Assembly: GCA_000333235.1 (NCBI GenBank)
Contig: CAPN01000051.1
Coordinates: 620,001 to 684,000 of the forward strand
Source of the DNA: Pseudoalteromonas luteoviolacea B = ATCC 29581
Lineage (GTDB): Bacteria > Pseudomonadota > Gammaproteobacteria > Enterobacterales > Alteromonadaceae
Direction: 5' to 3'
DNA length: 64,000 bases
A model generated the notes under the pieces. It searched no databases and was not told the origin of the DNA. It saw nothing but the letters and a program-made list of their open reading frames with translations. Positions within the stretch are counted from its first letter, which is position 1, and every line of letters starts with the position of its first letter. Below, one piece after another: positions 9,456-17,626 of the stretch. The position numbers were made by a program, and so were the translations under genes.

Positions 9456-10285
9456 TGACGTCAAACGTATTCTGCGCCCTTATCCTCTTAACACTGTCGA
9501 CTTATGCGCATGCAGCGCGTTGGTTCGAAGTTGAATTTATTGCTTTTGAACAAGAGCCAAACGCTCAGTTACGTGAAGATTTTACGTTAGATACGACACC
9601 GTTCAAAGTAAAGAACGAATTGGACATTTTAACCGAGGGGTTTAATCGGATCGGCCAAAAGGCGTGTCTCGAACGAAATAACATTCGCGATGAATCGTTA
9701 TTATCTCTAGATTCGGGACAGCAATCACCCGTTTGTCCATTTAGTGTAGATTACACACAAGAGTGGGATGTATTACCGGTTTCGCCAAGCGCTCGAGTGC
9801 AAGACCATATGGATCACCTCTACCTACTTGATAGCTCACAACTGACAATGCAAGACGCTTTAGCCAAACTTAAGCGTAAAGGCCTAAAACCAATTTTACA
9901 CACAGGTTGGCGCTTCTCAGAACAAAGTGAACGTCGTGCGCCAAATATTGTTATCTATGGTGGAAAACGTTTCCGAGGCCTAGTAAGCAGCGAAGCTGTT
10001 CAAAACACCATTCGTGGTGATGGCTATGCAGGCCTTGTACAACCCGAATTCAGTGCGGTAACGCACAAAGAGCCTGATTTATGGCAATTACAAGGATTTA
10101 TGAAAATTCACGTACGCCATTATTTATTTATCACGTCGCAGTTTGATTATCGATATCGAAATAACCAAAGCGAAATAGAAACAGCTCGCTTTTCGCAGTA
10201 CACGCGTGTATACAGTGGAGATATTCACTACCTCGATCATCCAAAAATGGGAATGATCATTCAAATTAGAAAATTCAAACACTAA
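9455..10285 (+). CDS. csiV: CsiV-family (DUF2803) periplasmic protein
   Basis: A 276-residue exported protein with a cleavable signal peptide (hydrophobic run at about 6-18, then AHA-A as the probable signal peptidase I site). The mature start RWFEVEFIAFEQ and the late RHYLFITSQFDYR and GDIHYLDHPKMGMIIQIRK blocks match what I recall of the CsiV/DUF2803 family, described in Vibrio as a periplasmic peptidoglycan-binding partner needed for chitin-sensing kinase signalling. Position directly after mfd (shared A of TAATG) also fits Vibrio and Shewanella gene order. Whether it has the chitin-related role here is unknown, as no chitin genes are in this window. Confidence 0.75.
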   Translation: MTSNVFCALILLTLSTYAHAARWFEVEFIAFEQEPNAQLREDFTLDTTPFKVKNELDILTEGFNRIGQKACLERNNIRDESLLSLDSGQQSPVCPFSVDYTQEWDVLPVSPSARVQDHMDHLYLLDSSQLTMQDALAKLKRKGLKPILHTGWRFSEQSERRAPNIVIYGGKRFRGLVSSEAVQNTIRGDGYAGLVQPEFSAVTHKEPDLWQLQGFMKIHVRHYLFITSQFDYRYRNNQSEIETARFSQYTRVYSGDIHYLDHPKMGMIIQIRKFKH

Positions 10286-10309
10286 CATAGCCATAAAGCT
10301 GGAGGGGAT

Positions 10310-10561
10310 ATGAAAAAGTTTATCATCATTGCGATGGCACTAGGTCTTGCCGCCTGTTCAAAAGTAAATCTTGAGAATTACAACAAGATTACAGTTGGCA
10401 TGGATAGAACAGAGGTGGAGCAATTTCTAGGCTCTGCTGACAAATGTGAAGAAAAAACCCTTCATACTGCCTGTGTTTGGGGTAATGAAACCAAAAACAT
10501 TGAAATTAACTTTGTATCGAACAAAGTAACTATCTATACCAAAGAAGGTATAGAGCAGTAA
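10310..10561 (+). CDS. Small lipoprotein, possibly BamE/SmpA-like fold
   Basis: An 83-residue protein with a textbook lipoprotein signal: MKK, a hydrophobic core, and lipobox LAAC with the lipidated Cys at 16. The +2 residue is Ser, so outer-membrane sorting by the Lol system (also in this window) is expected. The mature part, NYNKITVGMDRTEVEQFLGSA, resembles the start of SmpA/BamE-type domains in which a VGMT/DxxEVxxxLG helix is typical. Two further cysteines (CEEKTLHTAC) could form a disulfide. It is 24 bases after csiV with a GGAGGGG site, probably on the same transcript. The precise role is unknown. Confidence 0.75.
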   Translation: MKKFIIIAMALGLAACSKVNLENYNKITVGMDRTEVEQFLGSADKCEEKTLHTACVWGNETKNIEINFVSNKVTIYTKEGIEQ

Positions 10562-10586
10562 TTTTTCAACGGTTTTTTCTTAAGGG

Positions 10587-10610
10587 GCAGCGCATTTCGC
10601 TGCTTTTTTA
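10587..10610 (+). terminator. Rho-independent terminator after mfd-csiV-lipoprotein
   Basis: GCAGCG (10587-10592) and CGCTGC (10598-10603) pair around a CATTT loop and run into TTTTTTA. There is no T run on the other side, so it serves the plus-strand unit only. Confidence 0.85.
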
Positions 10611-10647
10611 TTACCCTATCTCTTTGTGCTGATATAAACAGGCAGTC

Positions 10648-11553
10648 TTAACTGGTTAGGATCCAATACCAAACTGGTAACGTCAAAAAGCTGATTAATA
10701 AACTAATGGCCACTAGAGCTGATGTCATTTTAGGTGCCAAATTCGCGCCAATCGCAATTGCGCCGGCCGAGATCATCACAGGCATTGCAGCTTCAAATAC
10801 CACAGCATTTTTAAGCTCAACTGACACATCAAAGCAGGTTATTACACCAAGTGCAATGAGTGGCATAAGCAAAAGTTTGACCGGAATAGCAAACAACAAA
10901 GGTTTGAACTCTTGGGCACTGAGCTTTACATCAAATTGAAACCCAACAGCTATCATAATGACGGGAATAAGCGTCGCTGAAACGCTGCTTAAGATCGTTG
11001 TTAACAACGCCGGATACTCATATTGTTTAAACAACAGAGCAATAATAAGTGCAATAAATGCAGGGAACGTTGCTACTCGCTTAACGATAGCCTTAATACT
11101 AGGAGTTTGTGCTTCTGGATTATGTACGGCGGCGAGGATTGTGGCGTAAGTGGCGAGCGCTAAAAATGAACCGGCTTGATCGTAAATTATGGCATAAGGT
11201 AACGTATTTTGACCAAAAAAAGCTTCAACCATCGGAAAACCTAAAAACGACGTATTACCAAGGGGCAGAACAATCAACAGTGCGACCGTGGTGCTTTTTT
11301 CCCATTTAAACACTTTCGCTACGATCAAAATAAGCGTCAAAACGACACCCAATAATAACCAAGGAATAATAGCCGGTAGTAACAACGAACTTGATATAAC
11401 CAGCTCAGGAATTTTTAATAAAATAACGGCTGGCATCACAACATAAAGCACGTATTGATTTAATACAAGCCCAGTATTGGCTGGAAATGCACTGACTTTT
11501 CGTAGCACCGAGCCAATACCAAGGAATACTAAAATAGCCGCAAAATTTTCCAT
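10648..11553 (-). CDS. AEC-family (auxin efflux carrier-like) transporter
   Basis: A 301-residue very hydrophobic protein with about ten predicted membrane helices, the size and layout of the AEC family (PF03547). Useful landmarks are an N-terminal ILVFLGIGSVLRK, an asparagine/proline-containing helix near VLPLGNTSFLGFPMVEAFFG, where NTSFLGFP is typical of bacterial members, and a final helix with FEAAMPVMISAGAIAIGANL. Known bacterial relatives move malate, malonate or other small acids by secondary transport; the substrate here is not evident. It is isolated, with the deaminase gene 143 bases upstream on the same strand. Confidence 0.85.
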   Translation of the reverse strand: MENFAAILVFLGIGSVLRKVSAFPANTGLVLNQYVLYVVMPAVILLKIPELVISSSLLLPAIIPWLLLGVVLTLILIVAKVFKWEKSTTVALLIVLPLGNTSFLGFPMVEAFFGQNTLPYAIIYDQAGSFLALATYATILAAVHNPEAQTPSIKAIVKRVATFPAFIALIIALLFKQYEYPALLTTILSSVSATLIPVIMIAVGFQFDVKLSAQEFKPLLFAIPVKLLLMPLIALGVITCFDVSVELKNAVVFEAAMPVMISAGAIAIGANLAPKMTSALVAISLLISFLTLPVWYWILTS

Positions 11554-11695
11554 ATCAGATAGGTAGTTAGATTAAAATAAGACGCTACAGCATAACAAAT
11601 TAGGCACGTAAGCCAATACCACTTTACGCTAGTCACTACACATTGGATAAAAACCCGATTGACCGAAAGTGAGTTGGTTATTACTGAAGCGCAGT

Positions 11696-12286
11696 TTAAT
11701 CAAACACATTTTGCATATTTGCAAGCTCAGCAACACCGCGCCAATCCTCCATTTCGAGGTGAGGCTTTTCTTGACGAAACTTAGCATACAGACTAATGCC
11801 CATTTCATCTTCTAACACTTCAACGTTTACTCCTTTTTGACGCAATAACAGTTCGTTTCCTGACGCATTGGTAATATCGCCTACCACAACGCGCGACACA
11901 CCTCGCATATAAAGTAAACTGGCACAGACATCACAAGGACTTAAGGTGGTAAAAAGTGTTGTTTTACTGAAGTCTATACGGCCTGCATCGCGAATAGCCG
12001 ACGTTTCACCATGATTATAAGGATGGGATTCTTGTACAAGCGTATTATGTCCCTTACCAACAATTTTCCTGCTTTCATTGTTAATAATAACCGCGCCTAT
12101 GGGGCATCCGCCCTCTTCTACACTTTTTTTAGCGAGCAATACAGCAATACGCATAAAATCGGCATCACTCAATGCTTTCCAACAAGAAGCGTCAATGAGC
12201 ACATCCAGATGGCTCGTTGGCATGTAGGCTATCGTATTTAATAATGCCCCAGTGACTTTGTCGACTTGCTCTACGAGTGGTTTCAT
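11696..12286 (-). CDS. Nucleoside/cytosine deaminase, yeast FCY1-like
   Basis: A 196-residue zinc-dependent deaminase of the CDA superfamily. The HGE motif (His92, Glu94, in YNHGETSA) and SPCDVC (Cys118 and Cys121) supply one catalytic Glu and three zinc ligands. The surrounding sequence (TTLSPCDVC, RVVVGD near 130, and a late RPxxxxEDW-like RQEKPHLEMEDW) is closest in my memory to yeast-type cytosine deaminase rather than to TadA or CodA. It has about 40 extra N-terminal residues compared with yeast Fcy1. A GCAGGA ribosome binding site supports this start. The likely role is pyrimidine salvage, but guanine or other base substrates are possible. Confidence 0.75.
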   Translation of the reverse strand: MKPLVEQVDKVTGALLNTIAYMPTSHLDVLIDASCWKALSDADFMRIAVLLAKKSVEEGGCPIGAVIINNESRKIVGKGHNTLVQESHPYNHGETSAIRDAGRIDFSKTTLFTTLSPCDVCASLLYMRGVSRVVVGDITNASGNELLLRQKGVNVEVLEDEMGISLYAKFRQEKPHLEMEDWRGVAELANMQNVFD

Positions 12287-12497
12287 TGTTTTTCCTGCTA
12301 ACTTAAGCTAAATATGAGTTTAGTTGATTCGAGCCAAAATATTCTTTTTTATTAACGTAATAACCATAAAGCCCGCCAATAGAAATTGTTTTATCGTGCT
12401 TTTTGGATAGCCGAACGTTTCTTACTGCACAAGGAACTTGAAGTAACTTGAAGATACACGTGGTATACTTGGCTTTTACCGTAATTGGAATACAACC

Positions 12498-13880
12498 TTG
12501 TCTCAGCCTCTTTTCTCTTCTCTCGATATAAGCCAAGACCTCATTCAAAACCTACAATCTTTAGGTTTTGAAAGCATGACTGAAATCCAAGCGCAAACCT
12601 TGCCACTTATCCTGGCGGGTAAAGACGTAATTGGTCAAGGAAAAACCGGCTCGGGTAAAACAGCGGCTTTTTCACTGGGTATTCTGAATAATTTGCGTGT
12701 TGAACGTTTTCGTGTTCAAGCATTGGTGCTGTGCCCTACCCGTGAGCTCGCCGATCAAGTAGCGATTGAAATTCGCAAACTCGCCCGTACTATCCATAAT
12801 ATAAAGGTACTTACGCTGTGCGGTGGCGCACCAATGGGTCCACAAATTGGTTCATTAGAACATGGGGCGCATATTGTCGTCGGTACCCCTGGCCGTGTCG
12901 AAGAACACCTTGTAAAAGGTCGCCTAAATCTTGAAGAAGTTAATACATTTGTGCTTGACGAAGCAGACAGAATGCTTGAAATGGGCTTTGAAGAGTCACT
13001 GAAAACCATTGACGAATACTGTCCTCGTCCTCGTCAAAATCTTTTATTTAGTGCAACATTTCCTGAAAAAATCGAACAGCTTGCTGCACACCTTTTAGTT
13101 AAACCAGAGAAAGTCGTGGTAGAAGCCAAACACGATAATCAAACGATCACTCAACATTTTTATGAAATAGCGAATAACGAAGAACGCGCTCACGCTACGC
13201 ATTTATTGTTAAAGCACTTTGCACCTAATTCAGCGGTGGTGTTTTGTAATACGAAGGCGGAATGTCAAACCCTAGAACAAGAGCTAAAACGTTATGGTTT
13301 TGACGCCGCTGCACTTCATGGTGACTTAGAACAACGTGATCGCGATCAGACACTAGTGCGTTTTGCAAACAAGAGCCTAACAGTGCTTGTCGCGACCGAT
13401 GTCGCCGCAAGAGGCCTTGACGTCGACAACGTTGACCTCGTTATCAACTACCACATTGCACATGACCCTGAAGTACATGTTCATCGTATCGGTCGAACTG
13501 GACGTGCTGGAAATCAAGGTATTGCCTGCTCACTAATGAGCTATAAAGAATCGCATAAAGTGAATGCACTAGAAGATTACTTGAATTTCACCGTTGAACC
13601 CAAGGCATTACCAAATGAAACAGCACTGACCAAACCCGTTGTGCGTGCGCCTATGGTAACCATTCAGATTGACGGCGGCAAAAAAGCCAAACTACGCCCA
13701 GGTGATATTCTTGGTGCGCTAACCGCGACCAATCAATTACATGGTGATGACATAGGGAAAATGAAAGTGACGGCAATGGCTTCATTTGTCGCCATCGATC
13801 GTAAAAAAGCCAACTTAGCTCTCCAGATCATCAGCGATGGAAAAATGAAGGGCCGTAATTTCCGCGCGAGAAAAATATAA
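12498..13880 (+). CDS. dbpA: DEAD-box ATP-dependent RNA helicase DbpA
   Basis: DbpA acts in large-subunit ribosome assembly by binding hairpin 92 of 23S rRNA. The 460-residue protein has the Q motif (FESMTEIQAQTLP), motif I GQGKTGSGKTAA (46-57), PTRELA, DEAD at 154-157, SAT and HRIGRTGRAG, then a C-terminal RNA-binding domain (about 385-460, with KLRPGDILGAL) characteristic of DbpA. The start codon is TTG at 12498: the first ATG would delete the conserved PLFSSLDISQDLIQNLQSLGF segment found at the N terminus of DbpA proteins. No strong ribosome binding site precedes it, which may keep expression low. Confidence 0.93.
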   Translation: MSQPLFSSLDISQDLIQNLQSLGFESMTEIQAQTLPLILAGKDVIGQGKTGSGKTAAFSLGILNNLRVERFRVQALVLCPTRELADQVAIEIRKLARTIHNIKVLTLCGGAPMGPQIGSLEHGAHIVVGTPGRVEEHLVKGRLNLEEVNTFVLDEADRMLEMGFEESLKTIDEYCPRPRQNLLFSATFPEKIEQLAAHLLVKPEKVVVEAKHDNQTITQHFYEIANNEERAHATHLLLKHFAPNSAVVFCNTKAECQTLEQELKRYGFDAAALHGDLEQRDRDQTLVRFANKSLTVLVATDVAARGLDVDNVDLVINYHIAHDPEVHVHRIGRTGRAGNQGIACSLMSYKESHKVNALEDYLNFTVEPKALPNETALTKPVVRAPMVTIQIDGGKKAKLRPGDILGALTATNQLHGDDIGKMKVTAMASFVAIDRKKANLALQIISDGKMKGRNFRARKI

Positions 13881-13988
13881 CTCGCGTTCACGTCACCAAC
13901 TAAGCTCCCTTGACACACTGCATGTATGAGGGATGGCAAAATAGAGACTCGTTTTAACTCAATGACTTCAGCCCTTTCAAATAAAAAA

Positions 13989-14012
13989 CGCGCCGTTTTG
14001 GCGCGCTTTTTT
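13989..14012. terminator. Bidirectional terminator between dbpA and the valine operon
   Basis: CGCGCC (13989-13994) and GGCGCG (14000-14005) form a GC-rich stem around GTTTT. A runs precede and T runs follow, so it can stop both the dbpA transcript and the leftward operon that ends at 14032. Confidence 0.88.
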
Positions 14013-14031
14013 AAATCAACAAAAGGGAATT

Positions 14032-14793
14032 TTATAAACGAATGCCACCGTCTATTTCAATTACCCTGCCAGTAAAGAAATCATTTTCAATGATGTATTT
14101 CGCTGTGTGCGCAATTTCTTCTGCTTCGCCTAGGCGCCCTACTGGCTTCATGGCAACTAAACGCTCTTTTGCTTCTGGCTTCATTGCATCCGTCATTGAT
14201 GTGCGAATTACACCCGGCGCAATAGCACCTACTCGAATACCATAACGGCCAAGTTCTTTTGCCCAACTTGTTGTCATGGCGACAACGCCCGCTTTTGCAG
14301 CCGAATAATTTGTTTGACCCATGTTTCCTGCACGAGCAACACTCGACATATTGATGATTACGCCGCCTTGGCCATTTTCGACCATCTTAACCGCGGCTTC
14401 ACGGCCACACAGAAATACGCCTGTTAAGTTAACGTCAATCACCGACTGGAATTGCTGCAGCGACATTTTGGCGCTAATCGCGCCATCTTTGTATTTCAGC
14501 AACATGCCATCGCGCAAAATACCTGCATTATTGATTAACACGGTCACATTGCCAAAATCAGTTTGGATCGCATTAAATACGGCTTCAACATCACTTTCAA
14601 CGGCGACATTGGCAACGTAGGTGCGAACTGTAACACCATGTGTCTCAAGGGTAGTTTTTGCCTCAGCTAGCACTGACTCTTGCATATCAATTAGTGCGAG
14701 ATTGGCACCGTGTTTTGCCATTTCAATTGCCATAGCAAATCCAAGACCTTGAGCGCCACCAGTGATCACTACCGTTTTGTTTTTGATTTCCAT
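14032..14793 (-). CDS. SDR-family dehydrogenase, probable 3-hydroxyacyl-CoA dehydrogenase
   Basis: A 253-residue classical short-chain dehydrogenase with the NAD(P) motif TGGAQGLG near residue 11, NNAG, the Ser (NMSSVA), and the YSAAK catalytic Tyr-Lys pair. Asp at LIDMQ after the second strand suggests NAD rather than NADP preference. The C terminus (GRVIEIDGGIRL) is FabG/PhaB-like. It is the last gene of the leftward branched-chain operon, 10 bases after mmsB. Position suggests oxidation of 2-methyl-3-hydroxybutyryl-CoA in isoleucine breakdown, the job done by HSD17B10-type SDRs, but this is inference and acetoacetyl-CoA reduction is also possible. Confidence 0.8.
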   Translation of the reverse strand: MEIKNKTVVITGGAQGLGFAMAIEMAKHGANLALIDMQESVLAEAKTTLETHGVTVRTYVANVAVESDVEAVFNAIQTDFGNVTVLINNAGILRDGMLLKYKDGAISAKMSLQQFQSVIDVNLTGVFLCGREAAVKMVENGQGGVIINMSSVARAGNMGQTNYSAAKAGVVAMTTSWAKELGRYGIRVGAIAPGVIRTSMTDAMKPEAKERLVAMKPVGRLGEAEEIAHTAKYIIENDFFTGRVIEIDGGIRL

Positions 14794-14802
14794 GATCTTG
14801 CC

Positions 14803-15690
14803 TTATTTCTCTGAATAGAGTTTAAAAATAGCACTAAAATCTTCGCTTCCTTTACCTTGGTTTTGCATTAGATTATAAAGATTTTTAGCAAGTGCCCCCA
14901 TTGGGGTAGCTGAATTAGTTTGTTGTGCTGCCTGCTGAGCGAGACCTAGATCTTTTGCCATAAGGTCAACCATAAAACCGGGCTTATACCCATTACTCGA
15001 AGGCACATTCGGTAACACCTCTGGGCAAGGGTTATACAATTCAAGCGTCCAGTTGCGACCAGAACTCGCAAGCATTATGTCACTGAGCACTTTAGGGTCG
15101 AGTCCATGATCTACCCCTAGTTGCAGTGCTTCACTGGTCCCTGCCATAAGAATAGAGAGCAACATATTGTTACAGATCTTTGCTACTTGTCCTGCACCAA
15201 TATCCCCTGCATGGAAAATGTTTTTACCCATGTTTGCAAGGACCGTTTTTGCTCGTTCAAAATTCGAGTGACTGCCGCCAACAATAAACGTGAGCGTACC
15301 AGCCGCAGCGCCGGCCACACCGCCAGAAACAGGAGCATCAACAAATTCAATGCCATGCTGTGCAAGTGCTTTACCCACATCTTGTGCGCTTTGTGCATCA
15401 ATCGTCGATGAGTCAATTACTAAAGTTTTTTTATCTAAGTGATTAACTAAACCATCTTCACCTAGAAAAATCATTTTGACGTGTTTTCCAGCGGGTAACA
15501 TACTGACGATGAAATCAGCCTCAACACACACTTCGCTGACTTGTTTTGCCAATGTAGCGCCTTGTGCTCTCAGTGTTTCCATGGCCGTTTCAGACAAATC
15601 AAACACAGTGACATCGTGGCCAGCTTTGACCAAATTAGCAGCCATTGGGCCACCCATATTTCCTAATCCTATAAACCCGATTTTTGCCAT
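14803..15690 (-). CDS. mmsB: 3-hydroxyisobutyrate dehydrogenase
   Basis: Oxidises 3-hydroxyisobutyrate to methylmalonate semialdehyde in valine degradation. The 295-residue protein starts AKIGFIGLGNMGGPMAANL, the NAD-binding and family signature of beta-hydroxyacid dehydrogenases. The substrate loop DAPVSGGVAGA and the catalytic lysine in GQVAKICNNM are both present. The reading frame is open 23 codons further upstream, but the ATG at 15690 has a TAGGAG site at proper distance and gives the standard N terminus. Its substrate is made by the hydrolase gene just upstream and its product used by mmsA in the same operon. Confidence 0.93.
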   Translation of the reverse strand: MAKIGFIGLGNMGGPMAANLVKAGHDVTVFDLSETAMETLRAQGATLAKQVSEVCVEADFIVSMLPAGKHVKMIFLGEDGLVNHLDKKTLVIDSSTIDAQSAQDVGKALAQHGIEFVDAPVSGGVAGAAAGTLTFIVGGSHSNFERAKTVLANMGKNIFHAGDIGAGQVAKICNNMLLSILMAGTSEALQLGVDHGLDPKVLSDIMLASSGRNWTLELYNPCPEVLPNVPSSNGYKPGFMVDLMAKDLGLAQQAAQQTNSATPMGALAKNLYNLMQNQGKGSEDFSAIFKLYSEK

Positions 15691-15700
15691 GATTGTTCTC

Positions 15701-16840
15701 CTACATTGTGGCAAGCGGATGCGCGTCGTCCGACCATTGCGGTGCAAAAAAAGCTTCAACCGTACTGGTGTCTACGTCGTCGATAGATTTAAAGCGCCAA
15801 TTCGGTGCATTATCTTTGTCAATCAATAAAGCGCGCACGCCTTCTTGAAACTCTCCAAATTTTCCACACATCACCGATAAGCCGAGTTCAACCATAAAAC
15901 ATGATTTTAGGGTCAAACCGTTAGTACGTTTTAGCTGTTCTGAAATAAGCACGGCACTCAAAGGTGAACCATGTTTCAGTGAGCTTTGTGCCCTTGAAAG
16001 CCATTTATTGTCTGTCGCATCAAGCGATAAAATGAACTCTACTTGGCTCTTAAATGAACTCAGTGACGCCAACTTTTCGAGCTCACCAAGTAGCGGCTTG
16101 ACGGCACTTTTTGGTGGCGTCGCAGAGGCGTTATCAAGCTTTTGCAAGACACCCGCAAGTTTTTCGTGATTTAAACCAACGGTTTTACCAAAGTTCGTTT
16201 CAATCAGCATCGACACCAGCTCATCATATCGAGCTACATCTAAGATATAATCCGCCAATCCGACCAGTTTAGCATCCGAGGCATTGATCGATGCGCCAGT
16301 TAAACCTAAAAACAGACCAACACCTGGTGGCATTTTGTTTAAGAAAAAGCTGCCACCAACATCCGGATACAAGCCAATGGTGATTTCTGGCATAGCAATG
16401 CGAGAGCTTTCGGTGACGACTCGGTGACTTGCACCTGCCATCAGCCCCAAACCACCACCCATAATGATGCCATTGCCCCACAGTAGGATCGGTTTTTCAA
16501 AACAATGAATATGGAAATCTAGGCGATATTCTTCGCTGAAAAACGTTTCGATGTAACGTTTTTCATCGTTCTTCTCCATCGCTTTATACAGGCTTACCAC
16601 GTCACCACCCGCACAAAACGCTTTTTCGCCTTCACCTTTTAGCACGACTAACGCGATGTCTTCTTGCGCTTCCCACTCTTTTAGTTTAGGCGCTAATAAT
16701 CGGATCATATCCAGATTGAGTGCGTTGAGTGCTTTAGGCACGTTTAACGTCGCAAACGCAATTTTCATCCCGTTGGCCGTTGTAGCTTCTTCGAACACCA
16801 CTGGCGACGCGGTGTCATTCAATGGAGTGAAATTCGTCAT
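15701..16840 (-). CDS. 3-hydroxyisobutyryl-CoA hydrolase (enoyl-CoA hydratase/isomerase family)
   Basis: Releases free 3-hydroxyisobutyrate from its CoA ester in the valine pathway. The 379-residue length and the extended C-terminal region distinguish this HIBCH type from ordinary 260-residue crotonases. The crotonase core shows FCAGGDVVSLY (CoA/oxyanion region), NGIIMGGGLGLMAGASHRVVTE and PEITIGLYPDVGGSFFLNK, which are HIBCH hallmarks. The start is the ATG whose A is shared with the stop of the upstream gene (TAATG), so the two are translationally coupled; the TTG five codons earlier is less likely. The mmsB start lies 10 bases downstream. Confidence 0.9.
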   Translation of the reverse strand: MTNFTPLNDTASPVVFEEATTANGMKIAFATLNVPKALNALNLDMIRLLAPKLKEWEAQEDIALVVLKGEGEKAFCAGGDVVSLYKAMEKNDEKRYIETFFSEEYRLDFHIHCFEKPILLWGNGIIMGGGLGLMAGASHRVVTESSRIAMPEITIGLYPDVGGSFFLNKMPPGVGLFLGLTGASINASDAKLVGLADYILDVARYDELVSMLIETNFGKTVGLNHEKLAGVLQKLDNASATPPKSAVKPLLGELEKLASLSSFKSQVEFILSLDATDNKWLSRAQSSLKHGSPLSAVLISEQLKRTNGLTLKSCFMVELGLSVMCGKFGEFQEGVRALLIDKDNAPNWRFKSIDDVDTSTVEAFFAPQWSDDAHPLATM

Positions 16841-17616
16841 TAGCCGTTTACCCAATTCGCTTTGCGTTTCTCTAAAAAGGCATTCACGCCTTCTTTTTGA
16901 TCTTTCGTATCAAATAAGGTGACAAATAATTCACGCTCTAGTGGCAACGCACTATCGATCGTGCCTGTACGACCTTTTTGGATTAACGTTTTACATGCCG
17001 TAACCGCGACAGGACTTTGATCCTCAACGTTTTTCGCCAATTTAAGCGCGGCGTTTAATGCCTCACCTTTGGCAACTACTTCTTCGACTAAACCAATTTG
17101 CTGCGCTTTTTCGGCAGTAAGGCGCTCACCGCATAAAATCATGCGCTTCGCCCAGCCTTCTCCAACAAGCCATGCTAAGTTTTGTGTACCACCGGCACAA
17201 GGTAATAAGCCAACTTTGGCTTCAGGCAATGCCATTTGCGATTGTTCTTCAGCAATGCGAATATCGCAAGCCAGCGCAACTTCAAGCCCGCCACCCATAG
17301 CATAGCCGTTAATTGCTGCAATCGATACGCCACGAAATTGGCTTAAGGTTTCAAAAGCTTCACCAAAAATACGTGACATGTCTGCAGCCACACCTTTATC
17401 ACCACTGGCGAAAACATTAAGATCAGCCCCTGCTGAGAAAAACTTTTCGCCTTCACCCGTGATCACCAGCGAGTAGATTGATTTATCTGTATTAAGTTCA
17501 CGTACTAAGTCTCTAAGGCCGGCCAGCGTATCACGTGTCCACGTATTCGCTGGTGGATTCGACATGGTAATTACGGCAATATGGCCTTGTTTTTCAAGTT
17601 TAAGCTGTGCTGTCAT
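16840..17616 (-). CDS. Enoyl-CoA hydratase
   Basis: A 258-residue crotonase that should hydrate methacrylyl-CoA (valine) and possibly 2-methylcrotonyl-CoA (isoleucine). The family landmarks are FSAGADLNVFA, INGYAMGGGLEVALACDIRIAE and PEAKVGLLPCAGGTQNL. In the mitochondrial enzyme two glutamates do catalysis; here one is in GGGLEVALACD and the second position reads LPCAGGTQ, where Cys occupies a place often held by Gly. The ATG at 17616 was chosen because AAGGAG precedes it; the frame extends 18 codons upstream into the previous gene. Operon neighbours supply the acyl-CoA dehydrogenase before and the hydrolase after it. Confidence 0.88.
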   Translation of the reverse strand: MTAQLKLEKQGHIAVITMSNPPANTWTRDTLAGLRDLVRELNTDKSIYSLVITGEGEKFFSAGADLNVFASGDKGVAADMSRIFGEAFETLSQFRGVSIAAINGYAMGGGLEVALACDIRIAEEQSQMALPEAKVGLLPCAGGTQNLAWLVGEGWAKRMILCGERLTAEKAQQIGLVEEVVAKGEALNAALKLAKNVEDQSPVAVTACKTLIQKGRTGTIDSALPLERELFVTLFDTKDQKEGVNAFLEKRKANWVNG

Positions 17617-17626
17617 GTTGCTCTCC

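Noticed and set aside
12303..12548. Minus-strand 81-codon frame between the deaminase and dbpA
   Set aside because: It overlaps the dbpA start in antisense and has no ribosome binding site or recognisable sequence; the gap more likely holds divergent promoters.
16841..16855. Longer TTG start of the 3-hydroxyisobutyryl-CoA hydrolase
   Set aside because: It would extend into the upstream gene; the shared TAATG junction and family N terminus favour the ATG at 16840.
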